A stretch of 64,000 bases of DNA, taken from the NCBI RefSeq assembly GCF_900187445.1, contig NZ_FYEB01000007.1, positions 144,324-208,323 on the forward strand, read 5' to 3'. Positions 16,077-28,369 of the stretch are shown here, piece by piece. The notes under the pieces were generated by a model, which was not told where the DNA came from, did no database searches, and was given only the letters and a program-made list of their open reading frames with translations. How positions within the stretch are numbered: the stretch's first letter is position 1; every line of letters starts with the position of its first letter. Source of the DNA: Pseudomonas sp. Irchel s3b2. GTDB taxonomy: Bacteria > Pseudomonadota > Gammaproteobacteria > Pseudomonadales > Pseudomonadaceae. Both the position numbers and the translations under genes were made by a program.

Positions 16077-16984
16077 CACTCACTGTATTTGCGGGCCAGC
16101 GTTTGACTGGGAAGCTCCTGGAACAACGCTCGATAACTGCTGGAAAACCGTCCCAAATGCCAGAACGACCAATCCATCGCCACTTGCGCGACCGTCGTTT
16201 CCCCGGCCGTTCGCCTGAGCAACTCACGGCGCGCGCTGTTGAGCCGACGCAAGCGCAACCAATGCGTGGGTGTCATTGCGGTATACGCCTTGAATGCATG
16301 CTGCAACTGACGCAGCGAAACCCCGGCCACTTGGGACAGCTCCAGCAAATTGAGGGTCTCTTCCGGTGTATCGGCGGCCCATTCGGCGACGCGCTTCATG
16401 ATCGTTCGCTCGTCCGCCCGGCGCTGCAAGCCTGCGCGATCAAGGCACACACAAGCGTTATCGAGAATGTACAAACAGTCCTCTAACAGCTGCTGGGTCA
16501 ACGCCTCTTTGCTCGGCGGATCCAGCGTCTGCGTCAGCCGCGTCAACGTCCCGCTCAACCAGCGGCTGAACAGCGCGTTCTGGCCTGAATTGAGCGGCGA
16601 CATGAACAAGCCTTCGAGCCGCGCCACGTCCAGGCGATGCCGCTGAACGAATTCCGGACCGAACACCACGGCGATTTCCTGGTAGTTCTCCGGGGTGATC
16701 CAGATGTTGCGGCTTTCACCGTTCAACACGTACAGCGAGTTGTCGTTGCGATCGAAACAGAACGCCAGCGCACCTTCCGGGGCACTGAAATTCTGCTCGA
16801 CCCGGGTGTTCATCTGTTCCTCGTAAATCTCTACGCCTTGCAAATCCAGATAGCGCACCCGCCCGGCGAAATGCCCCGGGGACATCTGCTGATAGTGCTG
16901 CACCCAACCCGGTGTGGCGCGGATTTGCTCAGCCACGTCGGCGGTGTTGAAGGCTTGAACCTGTAACGGATTGCACGCTGTCAT
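16070..16984 (-). CDS. AraC-family regulator, EutR-like
   Basis: The 304-residue protein has an N-terminal sensing half (about 1-190) and a C-terminal AraC double HTH (about 200-300). Recognisable blocks are LLELSQVAGVSLRQLQHAFKAY, TPTHWLRLRRLNSARRELL and VAQVAMDWSFWHLGRFSSSYRALF, which resemble EutR/OruR-type activators. It is divergent from the glutamylpolyamine synthetase gene (160 bases apart), so polyamine or ethanolamine-type amines are likely inducers (inference). The 3' end overlaps the DUF2955 gene by seven bases. Confidence 0.8.
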   Translation of the reverse strand: MTACNPLQVQAFNTADVAEQIRATPGWVQHYQQMSPGHFAGRVRYLDLQGVEIYEEQMNTRVEQNFSAPEGALAFCFDRNDNSLYVLNGESRNIWITPENYQEIAVVFGPEFVQRHRLDVARLEGLFMSPLNSGQNALFSRWLSGTLTRLTQTLDPPSKEALTQQLLEDCLYILDNACVCLDRAGLQRRADERTIMKRVAEWAADTPEETLNLLELSQVAGVSLRQLQHAFKAYTAMTPTHWLRLRRLNSARRELLRRTAGETTVAQVAMDWSFWHLGRFSSSYRALFQELPSQTLARKYSECQ

Positions 16985-17144
16985 GGGGCGCCCTACGCAC
17001 TCTTTTGGTGCGCTTTGTGCTGTTTAAAGTGGATAGATGGAACGGCAAGGCTCGCCCAAGATAGTCGTCAACGCGCCACAGGGGAAGTGTCCGGAGGATG
17101 AAGCCGCCCTCCCCGGCGTTAATCAAACCAACAACGAGGTCTTT

Positions 17145-18503
17145 ATGAATGTCCCTTTCGATCAGCTGTTCACGTGGCTGAAAGATCACAAGATTACCGA
17201 GGTCGAGTGTGTGGTCAGCGACTTGACCGGCATCGCTCGCGGCAAGATTGCACCCACCAACAAATTCCTGCATGAGCGAGGCATGCGCCTGCCGGAAAGT
17301 GTGCTGTTGCAAACGGTAACCGGGGACTTTGTCGACGACGACATCTACTACGACCTGCTCGATCCGGCCGACATCGACATGGTCTGCAAGCCCGTTTCCG
17401 ACGCGGTTTACGTCATTCCATGGGCCATCGAGCCGACCGCCATCGTGATCCACGACACGTTCGACAAGTTCGGCAATCCCATCGAACTGTCGCCACGCAA
17501 CGTGCTGAAGAAAGTCCTGCAGCTCTACACCGACAAAGGCTGGCAGCCGATTGTCGCGCCGGAAATGGAGTTTTACCTGACCCAACGCTGCGAAGACCCG
17601 GACTTGCCGCTCAAGGCACCACTGGGACGCTCGGGCCGTGCGGAAAGCGGTCGTCAGTCGTTTTCCATTGACGCCGCCAACGAGTTCGACCCACTGTTTG
17701 AAGACGTCTACGACTGGTGCGAACTCCAGGGCCTGGACCTCGACACGCTGATCCACGAAGACGGCCCGGCGCAGATGGAAATTAACTTCCGTCACGGCGA
17801 TGCGCTCGACCTGGCAGACCAGATCACCGTGTTCAAACGCACCCTGCGCGAAGCGGCACTCAAGCACAACGTCACCGCGACCTTCATGGCCAAACCCATC
17901 GGTGACGAACCCGGCAGCGCCATGCATATCCATCAAAGCGTGGTGGACATCGCCACCGGCCAGCCGATTTTCGCCGATGCCGACGGGCAAATGAGCGAGC
18001 TGTTCCTGCACCACATCGGCGGCTTGCAAAAGTACATTCCCAAAGTGCTGCCGATGTTCGCGCCCAACGTCAATTCGTTCCGCCGCTTCCTGCCCGACAC
18101 CTCGGCGCCGGTCAACGTTGAATGGGGCGAAGAAAACCGCACCGTCGGCCTGCGCGTACCGACCTCCACCCCGGACGCCATGCGCGTGGAAAACCGCTTG
18201 CCGGGCGCCGATGCCAACCCTTATCTGGCAATTGCCGCGAGCCTGTTGTGCGGTTATCTGGGCATGGTCGAGAAGGTCGAACCGAGCGCCGCGGTGCAGG
18301 GCCGCGCCTACGAGCGGCGCAATCTGCGCCTGCCGATCACCATCGAGGACGCCCTGACGCGCATGGAAGAGTGCGAAACCATCGAGCGTTATCTGGGGAG
18401 CAAATTCGTCCGCGGTTACGTCGCGGTCAAGCGGGCCGAACACGAAAACTTCAAGCGCGTGATCAGCTCCTGGGAGCGGGAGTTCCTGCTGCTTAGTGTC
18501 TAG
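17145..18503 (+). CDS. Glutamine-synthetase-family gamma-glutamylpolyamine synthetase
   Basis: The 452-residue GS fold has an N-terminal beta-grasp domain ([17 protein letters not shown]). Catalytic-domain blocks include [42 protein letters not shown] and [16 protein letters not shown]. It is distinct from true GlnA and matches the PuuA/SpuI/PauA class, which ligates glutamate to putrescine or other amines using ATP. The start at 17145 fits the domain boundary; a longer frame to 17037 is possible. Downstream genes encode a polyamine-binding protein and a glutamylpolyamine oxidase, supporting the assignment. The exact amine is unknown. Confidence 0.85.
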   Translation: MNVPFDQLFTWLKDHKITEVECVVSDLTGIARGKIAPTNKFLHERGMRLPESVLLQTVTGDFVDDDIYYDLLDPADIDMVCKPVSDAVYVIPWAIEPTAIVIHDTFDKFGNPIELSPRNVLKKVLQLYTDKGWQPIVAPEMEFYLTQRCEDPDLPLKAPLGRSGRAESGRQSFSIDAANEFDPLFEDVYDWCELQGLDLDTLIHEDGPAQMEINFRHGDALDLADQITVFKRTLREAALKHNVTATFMAKPIGDEPGSAMHIHQSVVDIATGQPIFADADGQMSELFLHHIGGLQKYIPKVLPMFAPNVNSFRRFLPDTSAPVNVEWGEENRTVGLRVPTSTPDAMRVENRLPGADANPYLAIAASLLCGYLGMVEKVEPSAAVQGRAYERRNLRLPITIEDALTRMEECETIERYLGSKFVRGYVAVKRAEHENFKRVISSWEREFLLLSV

Positions 18504-21034
<2,531 letters not shown>

Positions 21035-21192
21035 AAACCCTTACAGGAGCTGCCGCAAATTGTCCGGCTGACTACCTCCCCTCGTAGGAGCTCATTGCCT
21101 CCCCTTGATCAGTCTTTTAATTTGCTCAATCCCAAGTCACTTCTATATTGAGGGAGTGCTCTGACTTTCCTGTCTCCTGGCGAGTGCGGCCT

Positions 21193-21789
21193 ATGGCTAC
21201 GACTGACCAACTGATTATCTGCGAGCACTGCGACTGCGTGTATGAAAAAGTCACGCTCGCCAAACATCAAAAAGCCCTGTGCACATGCTGCGGCGGTGTG
21301 CTCCAGCGTTATAACGGACTGTCGGTGGAGCAGCGTCTGGCCTTGGCCTTCACGGCAACAATGCTGTGGATTTTCGCCAATTTCTATCCCGTCATGAGCA
21401 TCAGCATGAAGGGCCTGAAAAACAGTGCGACGCTGTGGGATTCGGTATTGGCATTAAGCCAGGGACCTATCACTTTTATTGCGCTGGTGGCGGCGATATC
21501 CATCATCATTGCGCCGCTTTTTCAACTTGTGTTGCTGATCTGGGTCCTGAGCTTCGCCCTCGTGCATCGGCGCTCGCCCGGTTTCAAAGTGTGCATGCGC
21601 TGGCTGGAAACCCTCAGGCCCTGGAGCATGCTCGAGGTCTGTCTGCTGGCCGCCATGGTCGCGGTGTTCAAACTCGCCGGGTTGCTGGATGTCATACCCG
21701 GCATCGGCCTGTTTGCCCTGGCCGTTCTGAGTCTGCTGTTGATCCGCATCGCCGGGCGCGATGTGCGTGATTTGTGGGACGTCCTATGA
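21193..21789 (+). CDS. PqiA-family membrane protein, first half-gene
   Basis: The 198-residue protein starts with a zinc-ribbon-like segment (ICEHCDCVYEK...LCTCCGG). Four TM helices follow, with the family stretch LWIFANFYPVMSISMKG. PqiA and LetA proteins are inner-membrane partners of MCE lipid-transport tubes. In enterobacteria one PqiA contains two such units; here each unit is a separate gene. The stop overlaps the next start by four bases. Confidence 0.85.
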   Translation: MATTDQLIICEHCDCVYEKVTLAKHQKALCTCCGGVLQRYNGLSVEQRLALAFTATMLWIFANFYPVMSISMKGLKNSATLWDSVLALSQGPITFIALVAAISIIIAPLFQLVLLIWVLSFALVHRRSPGFKVCMRWLETLRPWSMLEVCLLAAMVAVFKLAGLLDVIPGIGLFALAVLSLLLIRIAGRDVRDLWDVL

Positions 21790-22442
21790 ACAGGCCACCA
21801 CTCGCCAGCGAACTCAACCTGTGCCTGTGCCATAGCTGTGGCCTGGCCTGCGACATAACCGACAACCCTCACGAATGCCAACGTTGTGGCGCGCCATTGC
21901 ATGCCCGTAAAGCCAACTCATTGACCCGGACATGGGCCTACCTGCTGGCCTCACTGGTGTTTTATATCCCGGCCAATCTGCTGCCGGTCATGAACACCAG
22001 TCTGTTCGGCAGCGGGTCCGACAGCACCATCATGAGCGGTGTGCTGGAGTTCTGGGCGCACGGTGCGTGGGATATTGCCCTGATCATTTTCATCGCCAGT
22101 ATCGCGGTTCCGGGCATCAAGTTCGTTGCCCTTTCCCTGCTGCTGATCACGGTGCAACGCGGCAGCCTTTGGGCGCGCAAGGAGCGTTCGAAGCTTTATC
22201 GATTCGTCGAGCTGATCGGCTACTGGTCGATGCTCGATGTGATTGTGGTCGCGCTGGTCGCGGCGCTGGTGAAATTTCAGGCTCTGGGCGATATCGAACC
22301 ACGCGTGGGCATTCTGTTTTTTGGTCTGGTGGTGGTGTTCACCATGCTGTCGGCAATGAGTTTCGACCCGCGACTGATCTGGGATAAGGCGCGGGACAAC
22401 CCACCAAACGAGGAGCTCACGGATGAAATCGCAAGCCACTGA
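21786..22442 (+). CDS. PqiA-family membrane protein, second half-gene
   Basis: The 218-residue protein has a second zinc-ribbon-like start (CLCHSCGLACDITDNPHECQRCG). Four TM helices follow, with IPANLLPVMNTSLFGSGSDSTIMSG, then AHGAWDIALIIFIASIAVPGIKF, matching the C-terminal unit of PqiA. It presumably pairs with the preceding gene to form the membrane base of the PqiB tube. It overlaps the upstream gene by four bases and the pqiB-like gene by 20 bases. Confidence 0.85.
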   Translation: MNRPPLASELNLCLCHSCGLACDITDNPHECQRCGAPLHARKANSLTRTWAYLLASLVFYIPANLLPVMNTSLFGSGSDSTIMSGVLEFWAHGAWDIALIIFIASIAVPGIKFVALSLLLITVQRGSLWARKERSKLYRFVELIGYWSMLDVIVVALVAALVKFQALGDIEPRVGILFFGLVVVFTMLSAMSFDPRLIWDKARDNPPNEELTDEIASH

Positions 22443-24078
22443 TGGGCCGCAACCCCCCGGCCAGGCCAGTATCAAGACCCGTCGCTTCAGCGTTTCGCTG
22501 GTGTGGATCGTGCCGATTGTCGCAGTGCTCGTGGGGATTTCCCTGGTGGTGCACAGTTGGATGCAGGAAGGCCCGACCATCACCGTCACCTTCAAGACCG
22601 GCAGTGGCCTCACGGCCAACAAGACCGAGGTCAAGTATCGCAACGTGGTCATCGGCCATGTCTCGGACGTGAAACTGAGCAACGACCAGAAAAGCGTCAA
22701 CGCCACGATCAAACTCGACAAACAGGCTGAGAGCTTCACCCGCGAAGATTCGCAATTCTGGGTCGTGCGCCCGCGTATTGGTGCCGGCGGCGTCTCGGGC
22801 ATCGATACGCTGCTGTCGGGTGACTACATTGGCGCCGACATCGGTCAGGCCAATGCCCGTTCCAAACACTTCACGGGGCTGGAAAATCCGCCACCCATTA
22901 CCTATGGCGAGCCGGGTAAACGCTTCATGCTGCACACTCAGGACCTCGGCTCGCTGGATATCGGCTCCCCCCTCTACTACCGCAAGATTCCGGTCGGGCA
23001 AGTGGTGGCGTATGCACTGGATGCCGATGGCAAAGGGGTGAACATCGAAGTCTTCGTGCATTCGCCCAATGACGTCTTTGTCACGGAGAACACCCGGTTC
23101 TGGAACGCCAGTGGTATCGATGTGAGCGTGGGTGCCAACGGTTTTGCGGTGAGTACCGAGTCCTTGTCGTCCTTGTTGGTGGGTGGCATTGCGTTTCGCG
23201 CACCGGAATACAGCCCCAACGATCAGCCAGCCAGCGAGAATAAAACCTTCGACCTGTTCGTCGATCAGCAAACCGCCCTCGCTCCCCCCCACGGTAAAGG
23301 GCAGTACTTGAGCCTGCGTTTCGATCAGGCCTTGCGCGGGCTCAAGATCGATGCGCCGGTGGAGTTCCTCGGCGTGGAATTCGGCAAAGTCGTGTCGATC
23401 AATCTGGATTTCGACGCGAAAAAACGCAGTTTTCCGCTCAATGTCGGCATCATGATCTACCCCCAACGACTCGGCCAGGCCCACGCCAAGATGCTTAAGG
23501 CCTTGAACCATGATCCCAATGATGAAGCCGCTGGCATAAGACTGATGGGCAGCTTCATCGAGAACGGCCTGCGGGCTCAGGCCCGTAGCGGCAATCTGTT
23601 GACCGGTCAGCTCTACATCGCGCTCGACTTCTACCCCAAAGCCGAGAAAGTCGTATTCGATCCGACCGCCCGTCCCGTCAGTGTGCCCACCATACCTGGC
23701 AGCCTCGAGCAGTTGCAGGAAAAACTCGAAGGCATGGTCAACAAGATCAATCAGCTGCCAATCGAGCGCATTGCCGGCAACCTCGACAGCAACCTCGTCG
23801 AGTTGCGTAAAGGCCTCGCGCAGTTCAACGCCAAAACGTTGCCTGGCGTGCAGACCACCCTGTCGGACGTCAGCAAAACGTTGCAATCAGCGAGTTCGAC
23901 CCTCGCCGACGATTCGCCGCAACGGGAACAACTGAACGACACTCTCAACGAACTCGGGCGCATGTCGCGCTCGTTGCGTGAGCTCTCGGATTATCTGGGC
24001 CGGAACCCTGAATCGCTGATTCGCGGCCGTCCCGACAACGCCGCGCCGATAGACTTGCAGCCGCCACCGCGCAACTGA
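22423..24078 (+). CDS. pqiB: PqiB-like MCE (MlaD) protein
   Basis: The 551-residue protein has a short cytoplasmic tail, one TM helix (about 25-47, VWIVPIVAVLVGISLVVHSW) and three MCE repeats (about 50-145, 160-260 and 285-400). The repeats open with the phrases ITVTFKTGSGLTANKTEVKYRNVVIG, GSPLYYRKIPVGQVVAY and DAPVEFLGVEFGKVVS. The C-terminal part is helical. PqiB stacks MCE rings into a periplasm-spanning channel for lipids. Three repeats and this length match PqiB rather than LetB (seven) or MlaD (one). It sits between the PqiA pair and the PqiC lipoprotein. Confidence 0.88.
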   Translation: MKSQATDGPQPPGQASIKTRRFSVSLVWIVPIVAVLVGISLVVHSWMQEGPTITVTFKTGSGLTANKTEVKYRNVVIGHVSDVKLSNDQKSVNATIKLDKQAESFTREDSQFWVVRPRIGAGGVSGIDTLLSGDYIGADIGQANARSKHFTGLENPPPITYGEPGKRFMLHTQDLGSLDIGSPLYYRKIPVGQVVAYALDADGKGVNIEVFVHSPNDVFVTENTRFWNASGIDVSVGANGFAVSTESLSSLLVGGIAFRAPEYSPNDQPASENKTFDLFVDQQTALAPPHGKGQYLSLRFDQALRGLKIDAPVEFLGVEFGKVVSINLDFDAKKRSFPLNVGIMIYPQRLGQAHAKMLKALNHDPNDEAAGIRLMGSFIENGLRAQARSGNLLTGQLYIALDFYPKAEKVVFDPTARPVSVPTIPGSLEQLQEKLEGMVNKINQLPIERIAGNLDSNLVELRKGLAQFNAKTLPGVQTTLSDVSKTLQSASSTLADDSPQREQLNDTLNELGRMSRSLRELSDYLGRNPESLIRGRPDNAAPIDLQPPPRN

Positions 24079-24095
24079 CCACAGGAGCAACACCC

Positions 24096-24653
24096 ATGGC
24101 TTTTTCGCTAAAGATCACGCTGGTCACCGCGTTGTTGTTGCTCACCGCGTGCAGCAGCGACCCGATTCGGTTCCACACCCTGACCCCGGCCCAACCGGGC
24201 GTCGCAAGCAGCAGCGGCGCGGAAATTCAGATCGAAGCGATCACCGTGCCGCCCCAGGTCGACCGCCCGCAGATCGTCATTCGTCAGGGCAACGCCGGCC
24301 TCGCAATTCTCGAAACAGAATGGTGGGGTGCGAGTCTGGTGGACGAACTACGCAGCGCCCTTGTCGATCAACTGGTCAACAATAACCTGCAACGCAGAGT
24401 GTCGTTGCGTCTGGACGTTCAGCGCTTTGATTCGATTCCCGGCCAATATGCGTTGATCGACGTCAGATGGCGCTTGCGCAGTCTCGGCAATGGCGATGCG
24501 GCACTGATCAGCTGTCGCAGCACGTTGCAGACTCCTTCGGGCCCGAACATCGACGATCTGGTGGTAGCCCATCAGAACAATGTGAAACGGTTAGCTGCCG
24601 CCATCAGTCAGACCGTAATGGGCGCTTCGCGGGGCTGTCCGTCAGCAAAATAG
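24096..24653 (+). CDS. pqiC: PqiC-like outer-membrane lipoprotein (DUF330/ABC-type auxiliary)
   Basis: The 185-residue lipoprotein has a signal and lipobox (LLLLTACSSDPIRFHTL), followed by the PqiC/YmbA fold opening with ITVPPQVDRPQIVIRQG and EWWGASLVDELRSAL. In E. coli PqiC is an octameric outer-membrane ring that docks the PqiB channel. It lies 17 bases after pqiB and completes the operon. The convergent recombinase gene ends 19 bases downstream. Confidence 0.85.
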   Translation: MAFSLKITLVTALLLLTACSSDPIRFHTLTPAQPGVASSSGAEIQIEAITVPPQVDRPQIVIRQGNAGLAILETEWWGASLVDELRSALVDQLVNNNLQRRVSLRLDVQRFDSIPGQYALIDVRWRLRSLGNGDAALISCRSTLQTPSGPNIDDLVVAHQNNVKRLAAAISQTVMGASRGCPSAK

Positions 24654-24672
24654 CGACAGCGGCATGACATCG

Positions 24673-25611
24673 TCAAAGATCAAAACGATCAACCGCCCGA
24701 CGGCGTTCATTATCGTCGCGCACATCATAATTGGCGGTGGTCTGGATGTTGCTGTGGTGGGCCAGTTTCTGCGCGATCGACAGGTCGTGCTCTTCAATCA
24801 CTCGGGTAATGAACGAACGCCGGAAATCGTGCGGCATGATTTTCACCCCGACCTGCGCACCGCGTTGCCGGGCGATGTAGTAGATCGCATGCTTGGTGAT
24901 GCGCTCGCGGGTAATGTGGCTGCCACGGCGGATACGGTTGAACAGGAACGGGTCGTCCGTTTCGCCCTCCTTTAACTGCGAACGCCGCAACTCCAGCCAC
25001 GCATCCAGTTTGGCGAAGGCCCAGGCCGGCGCGTACTTGATCAGCTGTTTGTTGCCCTTGGCGGTGACGCACAAGCTGCGCTCGGTGAAATCCACCTGGG
25101 CGAGATCGAGATTCACCGATTCCGATTTGCGCATCCCCGAACCGTACAGAATCCCGATGATGGCCGCGTCCCGTAGCCCTTGTGGCCGTGGGTCGGCGGC
25201 ACACACCTCCATCAAGTCGCGAATCAAAGTGCGCTTGAGGTTGCGCCCCTGGGACAGTCGCGTACCGGCAATGCCTTTGACCGAGCGCATTTTCAGCAGG
25301 TGCTCCTGACTGATCAGGCTCATGCGCCACGCTTCGTTCATCACTCCACGTACCGCATTAACGTAGAGCGACGAGGTATTTGGCGCGTAGCCGTCTTCGC
25401 GCAAGGTCGCCACCAGTGCAACGACATCCTCGGGCTGCAGTTGATGCCAGGGAATCTCTTCGATGTTCATGTCTTCGAAGTCCAGACGGTCGGCGGCGTC
25501 CTGCAACACATAACGCATGGTCAACTGGCTGGATGGTGCCAGACGCGCCAGGTACAGGGTCAATGGGTTGGCTTTTGAAACGAGGGATTCAGTAGCAGGT
25601 AAGTCAATCAA
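24673..25611 (-). CDS. Tyrosine site-specific recombinase (phage-integrase family), stand-alone
   Basis: The 312-residue protein has an N-terminal SAM-like core-binding domain (about 15-115) and a C-terminal catalytic domain. The active-site set appears complete: Arg in LYGSGMRKSES, Lys in AKGNKQ, His-x-x-Arg in MPHDFRRSF, His in LAHHSNI and Tyr in TANYDVR. Enzymes of this type integrate, excise or resolve DNA at short sites. No prophage, excisionase or cargo is next to it. Its codon use looks like the core genome, so it may be a domesticated recombinase. It faces away from a truncated arn operon 180 bases off. Confidence 0.88.
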   Translation of the reverse strand: MIDLPATESLVSKANPLTLYLARLAPSSQLTMRYVLQDAADRLDFEDMNIEEIPWHQLQPEDVVALVATLREDGYAPNTSSLYVNAVRGVMNEAWRMSLISQEHLLKMRSVKGIAGTRLSQGRNLKRTLIRDLMEVCAADPRPQGLRDAAIIGILYGSGMRKSESVNLDLAQVDFTERSLCVTAKGNKQLIKYAPAWAFAKLDAWLELRRSQLKEGETDDPFLFNRIRRGSHITRERITKHAIYYIARQRGAQVGVKIMPHDFRRSFITRVIEEHDLSIAQKLAHHSNIQTTANYDVRDDNERRRAVDRFDL

Positions 25612-25794
25612 TGAAACGGGCCTTGAAATGAATAAATACGCAGGCTCCCGTCATCCATTGAGCCAGCCGGGCCGTCACGCTGCCGACCATGGACTGGAAA
25701 GTCAATGGTGGCTTCTTGGGTTGTCGGCGAAACCAGGCATCGCCAATACCGAACGTCTGCTTGACTGGAAACAACACGATAGACGAATTGAAAC

Positions 25795-25920
25795 ATGGCC
25801 TGGCCTATCCTGATTCAGCAACCGCGGCTGCTCGAAGCCCACCAGCGACTGCCCAAGGATGGCAAACGTTATGAACAAGGCAATCTGATGATGCTGATTT
25901 TGCCTCAGGAGGCCTCATGA
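25795..25920 (+). pseudogene. arnT: arnT 3'-end remnant
   Basis: A 41-codon frame contains [19 protein letters not shown]. It overlaps the arnE start by four bases (ATGA), exactly where arnT ends in intact arn operons. The sequence resembles the extreme C-terminus of ArnT (a Y-x-Q-G-x-(L/V)-x-L-x-x-x-P-Q pattern as I recall it). The 500 or so upstream residues and arnBCAD are absent; upstream sequence is non-coding up to the recombinase. I infer a deletion scar. A genuine small protein starting at 25795 is the alternative. Confidence 0.55.
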
Positions 25921-26261
25921 GCCTGCTGCTCGTATTGGCTGCCTGCCTGCTGACCTGCCTGGGCCAGATCGCCCAGAAGTACGCCGTGGAAAGTTGGCGC
26001 GGCAAGGCGTCGACCTGGGGCGAGAAACTGCGCTCACCGTGGCTGTGGCTGGCACTCGCCGCTCTGGGATTGGGCTTGCTGGTCTGGCTGCTGGTGTTGC
26101 AGCGCCTCGAAGTCGGCGTCGCCTATCCCATGCTCAGTCTGAATTTCGTGTTGATCACACTGGTCGCGCGCTTCGTCTTCCACGAAACCATCGACCGCCG
26201 TCACTGGCTGGGCGTGGCGCTGGTGATCGCCGGCGTGGCGTTGCTGGGGCAACACGCATGA
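25917..26261 (+). CDS. arnE: ArnE, flippase subunit for 4-amino-4-deoxy-L-arabinose-phosphoundecaprenol
   Basis: The 114-residue small multidrug-resistance-like protein has four TM helices: [25 protein letters not shown], a second block [36 protein letters not shown], and a C-terminal [15 protein letters not shown]. ArnE and ArnF move the aminoarabinose lipid carrier to the periplasm for lipid A modification (polymyxin resistance). It overlaps arnF by four bases. With arnT cut away upstream, its present role is unclear. Confidence 0.88.
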   Translation: MSLLLVLAACLLTCLGQIAQKYAVESWRGKASTWGEKLRSPWLWLALAALGLGLLVWLLVLQRLEVGVAYPMLSLNFVLITLVARFVFHETIDRRHWLGVALVIAGVALLGQHA

Positions 26262-26662
26262 GCCTGCATCGCGGACTCGCCTTCGCCCTGATCAGCGTAT
26301 TGCTGGGCAGCGCCGCACAGCTTGGCATGCGCTGGAGCATGACCCGCTTGCCCCATCCCGAACAATTGATATCCGCCTTGAGTAACGGCAGCGTCGATGT
26401 GTCCGCCGTGGCCGTCGTGCTGGCCGCCATCCTCGCCTATGCCGTGTCGATGTTCACCTGGCTCGCCGCCCTGCGGGATTTGCCCCTGGGTCGGGCCTAT
26501 TCGCTGCTGAGCATCAGCTATGCGCTGGTGTACGTGCTGGCCGCCAGCCTGCCGCTGTTCAACGAAGCCTTCAGTCTTTCGAAAACACTTGGGGTGGCGC
26601 TGGTCATCCTTGGTGTCATCACGATCAATGCTCACGCGCCCCCTCTCAGGAGAGCTCCATGA
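26258..26662 (+). CDS. arnF: ArnF, partner flippase subunit
   Basis: The 134-residue four-TM protein is homologous in layout to ArnE ([47 protein letters not shown] in two blocks, [13 protein letters not shown]). It overlaps arnE by four bases at its start and ugd by four bases at its end. It is expected to act with ArnE in the inner membrane. Confidence 0.88.
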   Translation: MSLHRGLAFALISVLLGSAAQLGMRWSMTRLPHPEQLISALSNGSVDVSAVAVVLAAILAYAVSMFTWLAALRDLPLGRAYSLLSISYALVYVLAASLPLFNEAFSLSKTLGVALVILGVITINAHAPPLRRAP

Positions 26663-28038
26663 AAATCAGTGTATTTGGCAGCGGTTATGTTGGCTTGGTG
26701 CAAGCCGCTGTCCTGGCTGAAGTTGGCCACGACGTGGTGTGCATGGACATTGACGAGAACAAAGTCGCGTTGCTGCAACAAGGCCACGTCAGTATCTTCG
26801 AGCCGGGGCTGGCCAGTCTGGTGCGCGAAAGCCTGGAAGCCAGACGGCTGCAGTTCACTACGGACGAAAAATTCGCGGTGCAGCACGGCCAGGTGTTGTT
26901 CATCGCCGTCGGCACGCCTTCGCGGGATGATGGTTCGGCGGACCTGAAATACGTGCTGTCGGTGGGTGAAGCAGTGGCGCGTCACCGTGAACAACCGGTG
27001 ATTCTGGTGGAGAAATCCACGGTGCCGGTGGGCACGGGCGATACGCTGCGCGCGCATATCGAAAAGTGCCTGCTCAAGGTCGGTCGGCTGTTGCAGTTCG
27101 ATATTGTCTCCAACCCCGAGTTTCTCAAGGAAGGTTCGGCCGTGGCCGATTGCCGGCGCCCGGACCGCATCGTGATTGGCTGTGAACGCGATGACGTACG
27201 CGACGTGATGCGCGACCTTTACTCGCCGTTCAACCGCAACCATGACCGCATCATGTTCATGGACCTGCGCAGCGCCGAGCTGACCAAATACGCCGCCAAC
27301 TGCATGCTGGCGACCAAGATCAGTTTCATCAACCAGATCGCCGAGCTGGCCGAACATTTGGGCGCCGATATCGAATCGGTGCGACTGGGCATCGGTGCCG
27401 ATTCGCGCATCGGTTACCACTTCATCTATCCCGGCTGCGGATACGGTGGCTCGTGCTTCCCCAAGGACATGCGCGCGCTGATTCACAGTGCCGAACAGGC
27501 CCATTGCTCCAGCGACCTGCTGCAAGCGGTGGAAGCCATCAACCAGCGGCAGAAACACAAACTGTTCGAACGCATCAACGCCTTCTACCAAGGCGATTTG
27601 CGCGGCAGGACCTTCGCCGTGTGGGGCCTGGCCTTCAAGCCCAACACCGACGACATGCGCGATGCGCCGAGCCGGGTGCTGCTGGAGTCGCTATGGGCCG
27701 CCGGGGCCCATGTGCGAGCGTTCGACCCGGAAGCGATGCAGGAAACCCAACACCTTTACCCCGACGAATCGAAACTGATGCTCATGGGCACGCCGGAATC
27801 GGTGCTCGCGGGGGCCGACGCGCTGATCATCTGCACCGAATGGCAGCAGTTCAAGGCGCCTGACTTCAACCTGATCCAGCAACGTTTGAATGCACCGGTG
27901 ATCTTCGACGGGCGCAACCTGTACGACGCCGAACGCCTGGCCCGCAGCGGCTTCCTGTACTTTCCGATGGGCCGCGGTGAATCGCGCAACCTGCCGATTC
28001 CCCATCAGCAATGGCCAGCAGCCTCGGTCGTGGCGTGA
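26659..28038 (+). CDS. ugd: UDP-glucose 6-dehydrogenase
   Basis: The 459-residue protein has an N-terminal NAD-binding Rossmann motif ([22 protein letters not shown]). A catalytic lysine block ([22 protein letters not shown]) and the catalytic cysteine in [11 protein letters not shown] follow, then a C-terminal substrate-binding domain ([17 protein letters not shown]). It oxidises UDP-glucose to UDP-glucuronate, precursor of aminoarabinose and of some exopolysaccharides. It is the last gene of the surviving arn segment and may be kept for its exopolysaccharide role. Confidence 0.93.
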   Translation: MKISVFGSGYVGLVQAAVLAEVGHDVVCMDIDENKVALLQQGHVSIFEPGLASLVRESLEARRLQFTTDEKFAVQHGQVLFIAVGTPSRDDGSADLKYVLSVGEAVARHREQPVILVEKSTVPVGTGDTLRAHIEKCLLKVGRLLQFDIVSNPEFLKEGSAVADCRRPDRIVIGCERDDVRDVMRDLYSPFNRNHDRIMFMDLRSAELTKYAANCMLATKISFINQIAELAEHLGADIESVRLGIGADSRIGYHFIYPGCGYGGSCFPKDMRALIHSAEQAHCSSDLLQAVEAINQRQKHKLFERINAFYQGDLRGRTFAVWGLAFKPNTDDMRDAPSRVLLESLWAAGAHVRAFDPEAMQETQHLYPDESKLMLMGTPESVLAGADALIICTEWQQFKAPDFNLIQQRLNAPVIFDGRNLYDAERLARSGFLYFPMGRGESRNLPIPHQQWPAASVVA

Positions 28039-28047
28039 CGCGCCGCT

Positions 28048-28131
28048 AGCTGCCGAAGGCCGCGATCTTTCGCGGCCTTGAAGTTGCTGAAGATCAAGAT
28101 CAAAAGATCGCAGCCTGCGGCAGCTCCTACA
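28048..28131. repeat. GATC-rich AGCTGCCGAAGGC repeat, copy 1
   Basis: AGCTGCCGAAGGCCGCGATC at the left and GATCGCAGCCTGCGGCAGCT at the right form an imperfect inverted repeat around a GAAGATCAAGATCAAAAGATC core. Together with the next copy it fills most of the 330-base gap between ugd and the LysR gene; no gene is seen there. Confidence 0.8.
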
Positions 28132-28223
28132 TAAAGCTCGGTGTACGCAGGCCTATAGCAGTTACCGAAGGCTACGTCGCCGGTATTTCGATCAAACGAT
28201 TATCTGGCGCCGCACCACGCCCT

Positions 28224-28314
28224 TGTAGGAGCTGCCGAAGGCTGCGATCTTTTGGCGGCTTCGAAGTTGCCGAAGATCAAGATCAAAAGATCGCCGTCTG
28301 CGGCAGCTCCTACA
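28224..28314. repeat. GATC-rich AGCTGCCGAAGGC repeat, copy 2
   Basis: TGTAGGAGCTGCCGAAGGCT opens and GGCAGCTCCTACA closes this second copy. Its GATCAAGATCAAAAGATCG core matches copy 1 and the repeats at 43795 and 60436. The 93 bases between the copies show no gene. Confidence 0.8.
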
Positions 28315-28369
28315 TAGAAGTATTGTCTGTTGGTTATTGTTAGCCATGCTTGAACACTTACGCTTGACG

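Noticed and set aside
22417-23886. 489-codon minus-strand frame opposite pqiB
   Set aside because: The MCE-domain frame on the plus strand explains the region; the minus frame is a shadow.
24673-25611. Prophage or integrative element at the recombinase
   Set aside because: No phage, conjugation or cargo genes on either side; both neighbours are core functions.
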